Origin: Lytechinus variegatus
Lineage: Eukaryota > Echinodermata > Echinoidea > Temnopleuroida > Toxopneustidae
DNA: 64,000 nucleotides
Assembly (NCBI RefSeq): GCF_018143015.1
Contig: NC_054742.1
Coordinates: 54,693,195-54,757,194, forward strand
Reading direction: 5' to 3'
The translations under genes were made by a program, and so were the position numbers. Below are positions 59,001-64,000 of this stretch, in pieces. The notes under the pieces are model-generated. The model saw only the letters and a list, made by a program, of their open reading frames with translations, searched no databases and was not told the DNA's origin. Within the stretch, counting starts at the first letter, position 1. Every line of letters begins with the position of its first letter.

Positions 59001-62000
59001 ACAGGGTAATATTATTGTGGTTTGCAAATATACATGAAAATAATTCTTGCTTTATTCTGTAAGCTCGTTTTAAGGAAATATCGACAAATAAACAAAACTC
59101 CCTGATTAATTTTTTAAACGCTAAAGTATGAAAAACAGATTTAGATAGTTCTTGCCAATCTGAAATAAGGTTACAATGTTCCCACTTTACTGGCTAAAAA
59201 TAAGCTTTCCATCATGTTATAAACTCACGGTTCTGGCACAAGCCTCCTTCATACTCGTTGGGACAGTGACATCGAAAGGATTCAAACTCGTCGAAGCAGG
59301 TTCCTCCGTTTAGACAAGGAGAGCCCAAACATTCATCGATCACTGAGGGAAAAATCATGTACAGTAATTTATTTGGAAATCACAAAGCAATATTTGTGGT
59401 GTTGACCGGTGTACACAAAGGAACTTCACCAGATTTTATTCGGTGTTAAACGTGTGGTGCTCAACAACTTGTACTGTCACTTTTACACTCTCTGGTGTTA
59501 TGTTCATCTCTATAACACCTCGATAAGCCTAAATCTCGTTGTCTTCATCGTGGGAGCCTTCCAGTGAAACTGTTTTTGAGAAGTTAACTTTCAAAAATTG
59601 AAAGAATATAGATATCCCCTAAAAGTAATGCTTAACAAGATAACTGTAATAAATTGGACAAATTACTTCCATTATGTACGAGGAAATTATGCATTCATTA
59701 GACTTTTATTGCATTACTCTGTTAGGTTGGGTTCACATGCAAAGATCAGTCATTAATGATTAGATTAATGGTATAATGTGTTTGAATCAACAAACATTAC
59801 CGTCATTTATTGGTATATACAAGAGCTATATTTATTTTGTGTAGAATTTGGGATTTTCCCTACTATTTCATTTCTAATGAGCACAAGTTGTTGGATTGTT
59901 TCAAAGGTTGACAACTTGTAATTGAAAGCAAAATATATTTATGTTGAAGAAACATACATCTACTTGTCGGGAATGCATGTAAAACATGTCATTAATATAA
60001 ATTCAACATGATCAATGTTACGTCGGGTTTGTCAAACAATGTTGCATGTCGTACGGGAAATTTTCACCTTTAATTCACCCGAACTCAAACATTTTTTGTT
60101 GGTTATGTACCCGCTTTAATTTAATAATTGACATGAAAAAAAATGTTTTTGCCCAAGCATTCAGCAAAGAGACTATAAATTGTCAAAATGTCCCGTGCGA
60201 CACATATGGAATCACCCGGGGTGTTTCTTGTGAAAGGACTTGCCGGATCTTTTATCCGAAAAAGTCAGTTTTATCCTTTAGTAATACCGTAACAACAGCC
60301 AGACGCCTGTGTTTCTTAGCCAATCAAAATGAAGGAAAGTTGTCAAACCTGACAACTCGTCAGATAATAAAATGTTGATGAAATGCCCCCGCTCTTAATT
60401 TGTACTGAAATTACAAAAATGATTAATCATACTTGTTATCAGTGTTAAGTTGAAGTAAATCCCTCTGTTGCAACATATGCCTTGAGAATCCGATTGAAGC
60501 AGGAGCGTCAGTCTCGTCGTGTCCGTGAGGATATCGTCTGGAATCGCTGAACCTGTCAACTGGCATAGAGGTGTGTTCGTCTCTGCTACATGGCCAAAAA
60601 GGGTGGCCGCACCGATGTCAAAATCGATGAATTGAATTTTGATGGCCGTACCAGTGACGCGATTGTCGAACAGCCATTTGAAGTTCATGACCGCATTGGG
60701 AAGAACCGGGTAGCTAAGGCTGATGAAGTCTTGTTGGAATGAGGCGTTATCAAGTTTCATGGCGAGGCCGAAAGATGACAAAGGCTCTGGACCTACATTC
60801 AGTATGTCTGTGGATAAGAAAGATTGGGAATCTGCTTATCTTCTAATAAACATGATCAAACGATCATTCATTTTTATTTTTTCTCCCAGACACAAAACTA
60901 TTACTGATGTTTGGTTGCTCATGCTCTTCATTCTTTCCATGGGTTTGAATTAGGATGAAATTTCAAAAACGCAGACCCCTCCTTCATTTTGACAATGGGG
61001 TAAGAGTCACTGGTGTATACCGTTCGACACATCAGACGGTGCACTATCTCAGTTTCTGTATACCTCATTACAATAACCAAAGAGCGGCTTCTTCGTTCCA
61101 TCGAATCTAGATAGTTTTTTTACATTTACTTCGGAGCTGCTCTCTACAACGCACTGATTCCATTGAAAATCTAAGTCAAATCTCAATGGAGAACTGAGAG
61201 GCTTTTGTCGAAAGTTGGTGTAATGGGACAGCAGATCATTCCGAAGATTTGCACCGGACGAACAAGTGTCAATAGTCAAGAGACTACGCCGTTGTCCCGG
61301 TCCACAACCTTTCGACAAAAGCCTCTCAGCCCTCCATTGTGATTTGACTTCCATTTTCAATGGAATCGGTGCGTTTTAGAGGGTGACTCCGTATTAAATG
61401 CGAAAACTCTCTATCTGTTTAATCTCTGTTCTCCATTCGGCCGCTCGAGTTAAAATCGGATTAACAATAATAGAGCGTCTCGGAAATGTCTAATAAATGC
61501 CAATTGATAGATACTATCATCATTTTGATATGATGAAGAATTCTTACCTTCTGTATATGGTTGCACCATTAGACCAACTTCAGTCCCCTGGTAATCTGGT
61601 TTATTCACGTCAACGGAAATATCTGGAGTTGGTGACACAGAGATGATGGGGGAATCCAAAGAGCCCATATGAATACCCGTAGCTTCCGCGAGTTTCAACA
61701 AATCCCCAAACTCTGTTGTATGAACTATAACCCTGTCTATGACATCGAGATGATGATACTGAATGCCGGCTGGCTGCAATCCGTTGGTGAATGTCATCCT
61801 GCACTGGTATTTTACATTTTCAACAGATTGATTGAAGAATGGTGAAGTAAATCTGATGGTTTCAGCTTCATGTAGAGTCACTTTCGGGTTGCACGATGGT
61901 ATGGTCAGGGACTGACCATTCCATGTTAAATGATCTGTTGAAAAGCGAAAGAACATGACCTTACTAGGGTTTAGGGTCTACAATCCAGACCCCAAGTGCA

Positions 62001-64000
62001 ATTTATTTATAAACTTAAACTCTTAGTTTGGAGATAGATATGCAAATGACAACCTAAAAAGGGTTGCCATGGTAACTACCCGTCGCAACCTCACATGCCT
62101 TAAATTGCGTGCTGCCTTGAAATGAAACGTTCGTGTATAAAGCTAATGTATGCATGTTAAATTGATAAATGATGGTTGAGAACATGCTGTACATCCCAAG
62201 CAAATAAAAAAACTCAGACAGGATGTTTAGTGATACTTGATTACTATTATGTCCAAGTTTTATAAAATAGGTCTAGACTCTTTAAGTTCAAGTTCAAGTT
62301 TATTTTCCATTTCCATTATCAACATTACAAGCAAATACAAGTCAAACATACATTATAAATATAGACAGAAACAAATGAAATGTGATAACAATGATTACAA
62401 ATCAATTACAAGTTACAAAATATTTGTAAAATAGTTTTAACAGAATCTGATATGGAAATGAGGGGATCCACTAAAAAGCATTGCTTGTAGAGCGTGGATC
62501 CCCTAAGAAAGTTTATCAAACATTTGAGAAATGGGGCTCATTCGCAGGAGTAAATACAATAAGTTAAAATAGAATATTGGAAATAATAACAAGATGGTGA
62601 GTGATAGCGAGAAATGATAAAAAGATGACAGAGATACAGGACGATACTAAAAACTAAAAGAAAACAGACATGATAAAGAATAGAGGGAAGAGAGAAGGAA
62701 TATTATGATGCCACTTCAAAATCTTTGATGACAACGACGACGTCGGAAAAGCGGCGCCAAAAGTCTCGTTCCGCTATGCAGGCAAGACAAAAAAAATGAT
62801 TAAAATCTTACAAAAGCCTTTTCACGGAATAGTATTACCAATGATAGTCAGGTTCACCGTCAGGCCAGAGCCAGGCCGATCACCTCTTTGGACGTAGAAG
62901 GACAACCTGATCTCGTCATCGTACGAATACCACGAGGTGGACGATACCGAGTTCGTCATGCACACCCATTCTCCATAGGTTTTGAAGGTGTCGAAGATGC
63001 AGACATAGGCCCCCATTCCTGGCTCCATCTCCAGGACATCAACCTGGATCCAGGAGTAGGAGGTGGCTGTGATAAACCAGTGAAGATCGGCCTCTATGTT
63101 TGTCATGCTGGATAGGTTAGCACTCTGCAGGGTGATGCTTGGAAGGGTGTTGGATAGGGCAAAGGCACCACCGCTTGACCGGATGAACGTATCTTGTAGC
63201 CGATCTGGAGAAAACGGGAAGGGAAATAGTGAAGGAAGTAGAAATAGTATAATTGTGGATTAAAATAAACAAACATCAATCTAAGAATTAAACATTACTT
63301 TCAAAATTAGCCCAGCATTATTAAGTGATAAACCATTATAGCAAATTCACGGTTACACTACTACGAAATGTGTACATGCACTTGTTTTCCCGGACACCAT
63401 TCTTAATCTATAGTCTTGTCCCTTTGAAACTATATGTTTAAGGTCACTGAAGAGTTGTTCATAGGGGACAAAGTTCTGATCTTGGTATGTCACCGCCAAT
63501 CAGAAGTGGTGCTAACATTTTCATCACCTTTACCGGAATCATTTTAACAGAATGATTCCCCATCTTGAAAAATTATGCGTATGGAAAACAATAAATAATG
63601 TTTGATTCCATTTGATCAATTGCAATGAAGGAACTATTGTAAATTTACCTCTGCTCCCCAAAGAAATAAAAAAGAGGATGCTTCGTAAAGCTGCTGACAA
63701 GATATGCACTACTTTTTACGATCAAAGCTATTCCTGATCAAAGTGTGATCTTAATAATAATCAAATATTTATTTTATTTTATGTGTACATGTTTGCGGCC
63801 TTCCAGTGAATCGTTTTCAGTTTACGCAACTGCGTTCTCTATGATATTTCTGGATCAGCACAGGTAAGATTTTTTAGACCCCTACGAAAAACAACATTTG
63901 ATGATAGGGTGTCCATTATTCGACTAGTAAACCAAAAAAAAAAAACAACATAAAATATTTTGCGCATTTACCACAAAGACGCATAATCATGTGATTTCAG
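49896..64000 (-). CDS. Gene 3: 3' part of a CUB-EGF-stalk-TM receptor gene with intact signalling tail
   Basis: Minus-strand gene span entering from the right edge. Exons, 5' to 3', are 62839-63204, 61548-61934 and 60433-60807 (CUB-like), 59229-59342 (EGF), stalk exons 57731-57778 (donor damaged), 56005-56052, 54277-54324, 52890-52931, 52227-52271 and 51721-51753, then 50544-50995 (membrane span and tail) and 49896-50003 (C terminus). The frame is continuous if the damaged micro-exon is skipped. The product is expected to be a type I surface receptor with a glycosylated stalk. The tail has PPSY, a possible WW-domain ligand, and YDTI-x8-YIEL-x10-YVKL, an ITAM-like set of tyrosine motifs, which suggests coupling to SH2-domain kinases. 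The first CUB exon and leader would lie beyond 64000. The stalk region is expanded by a 1.73-kb tandem amplification. Confidence 0.75.
50544..50995 (-). CDS. Gene 3 transmembrane and ITAM-like cytoplasmic exon
   Basis: A 452-bp exon, phase 1 in and phase 0 out. In order it encodes a short juxtamembrane [11 protein letters not shown], a membrane span (VLIIALSV through GVVVY), a basic RSQKQ anchor, a Ser/Gln/Asn-rich tail, a proline-rich [18 protein letters not shown] segment with PPSY, then YDTI, YIEL and YVKL spaced 8 and 10 residues apart, a SPAYATEIF segment and VSPAGNR. YxxI/L pairs spaced 6-8 (up to about 12) residues apart define ITAMs, which bind Syk-type tandem SH2 domains once phosphorylated. 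This assignment is by motif only. The equivalent exon of gene 2 is frameshifted ahead of these motifs. Confidence 0.8.
51342..51610. repeat. 22-bp minisatellite in gene 3 intron (long allele)
   Basis: About twelve degenerate units such as GAACACATTGGGGACACACTGT lie in the intron between the membrane exon and the 33-bp stalk exon. It is the expanded equivalent of 23872-24020. Overlapping Cys/Val/His-rich frames come from the repeat and are not proteins. Confidence 0.82.
51721..51753 (-). CDS. Gene 3 stalk micro-exon (33 bp)
   Basis: Phase 1-1, reading [10 protein letters not shown] between split codons. AG and GTAAGC are kept. It corresponds to 24136-24168. Confidence 0.6.
52227..52271 (-). 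CDS. Gene 3 stalk micro-exon (45 bp)
   Basis: Phase 1-1, reading [14 protein letters not shown] between split codons, with acceptor TTTCAG and donor GTAAGG. It corresponds to 24372-24416. Confidence 0.6.
52890..52931 (-). CDS. Gene 3 stalk micro-exon (42 bp)
   Basis: Phase 1-1, reading [13 protein letters not shown] between split codons. It is the only 42-bp exon in gene 3, whereas gene 2 has two. Confidence 0.6.
54277..54324 (-). CDS. Gene 3 stalk micro-exon (48 bp), unit 1
   Basis: Phase 1-1, reading [15 protein letters not shown] between split codons, with acceptor ACAG and donor GTAGGA intact. It is one of three tandem copies in gene 3. Confidence 0.62.
56005..56052 (-). CDS. Gene 3 stalk micro-exon (48 bp), unit 2
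   Basis: Same product, phase and splice sites as the exon at 54277-54324, carried by the second 1.73-kb unit. Confidence 0.62.
57731..57778 (-). pseudogene. Gene 3 stalk micro-exon (48 bp), unit 3, donor site lost
   Basis: The exon body and acceptor match the other copies. A four-base deletion removes the donor: other copies read CTACAG|GTAGGAAAAGG, this one CTACAGGAAAAGG. It lies first after the EGF exon in gene sense. Skipping it keeps the frame because the exon is phase 1-1. Confidence 0.65.
59229..59342 (-). CDS. Gene 3 EGF-like exon
   Basis: A 114-bp phase 1-1 exon with all six Cys. Near the termini it differs from genes 1 and 2 by Asn to Gly (CLGSPC), Asp to Gly (EGGLC) and the split last codon. 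The donor is GTGAGT. The Asx-hydroxylation and O-fucose consensus motifs are kept. It is the most diverged of the three EGF copies. Confidence 0.85.
60433..60807 (-). CDS. Gene 3 CUB-like domain exon 4
   Basis: A 375-bp phase 1-1 exon. It has the gene 2 type Ile before the CC pair but the gene 1 type silent base at its 5' end, so it is mosaic between the other two copies. Splice sites are intact. Confidence 0.66.
61548..61934 (-). CDS. Gene 3 CUB-like domain exon 3
   Basis: A 387-bp phase 1-1 exon. The protein is identical to gene 1 (Gly in ATGIHMG). Splice sites are intact. Confidence 0.66.
62277..62704 (-). mobile_element. 5'-truncated LINE 3' end inserted in gene 3 intron, copy 3 only
   Basis: A ~428-bp insert that interrupts sequence continuous in copies 1 (about 5850) and 2 (about 33478). 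On the minus strand it ends GGAAAATAAACTTGAACTTG, a short tandem AACTTG tail typical of LINE 3' ends. Inside is a perfect 11-bp hairpin (AGGGGATCCAC with GTGGATCCCCT). No clear target duplication. No protein domain readable. Confidence 0.6.
62839..63204 (-). CDS. Gene 3 CUB-like domain exon 2
   Basis: A 366-bp phase 1-1 exon. Replacement sites match gene 2 (TNIEAD, SANLSS), with additional silent changes. Splice sites are intact. The intron 3' of it carries a LINE fragment absent from the other copies. Confidence 0.65.

Overview
The window is eukaryotic, intron-rich and AT-rich. It looks like the genome of an invertebrate deuterostome, most likely an echinoderm. That placement is an inference from three things: CUB/EGF module genes, foldback repeats with GGTCAAGTCCACCCC-type ends, and a mixture of CR1-like and RTE-like LINEs, hAT relics and a tRNA-derived SINE. 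Nothing visible names the species.

The main structure is a tandem array of about 27.6-29 kb units, all transcribed from the minus strand. Each unit carries one gene for a type I membrane receptor. I assembled the exons by hand from splice sites and reading phase. The order is: signal-peptide exon, four CUB-like exons (118, 122, 129 and 125 codons), one calcium-binding-type EGF exon (38 codons), a run of tiny Thr/Ser/Pro-rich stalk exons (48, 42, 45 and 33 bp), a transmembrane plus cytoplasmic exon, and a short C-terminal exon. Every junction except the last is phase 1 and the last is phase 0, so the model stays in frame throughout. With one copy of each stalk exon it encodes 795 residues.

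Gene 1 (1-11596) holds the 5' half and runs off the left edge. Gene 2 (22484-39212) is complete in layout but has frameshifts in its signal exon and in its cytoplasmic tail. Gene 3 (49896-64000) holds the 3' half, with an intact tail, and its 5' end lies beyond the right edge. The genes are separated by intergenic blocks of about 10.9 kb (11597-22483) and 10.7 kb (39213-49895). Both blocks carry the same decayed hAT element, CR1-like LINE, foldback element and tRNA-derived SINE, so these insertions predate the duplication. An RTE-like fragment in copy 1, a short LINE-tail-like insert in copy 2 and a LINE 3' fragment in copy 3 are copy-specific and later.

The most interesting biology is in the receptor. 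The intact gene 3 tail carries a PPSY motif followed by three YxxI/L motifs (YDTI-x8-YIEL-x10-YVKL), which is an ITAM-like arrangement below a CUB/EGF ectodomain. The stalk exons are all symmetric phase 1-1 cassettes, and their number differs between genes through local tandem duplications (about 2.5 kb in gene 2, about 1.73 kb in gene 3). The membrane-distal CUB exon differs between gene 1 and gene 2 mostly by replacement changes. Together these suggest a recently expanded, possibly diversifying family of recognition or immune-type receptors. That function is inference.
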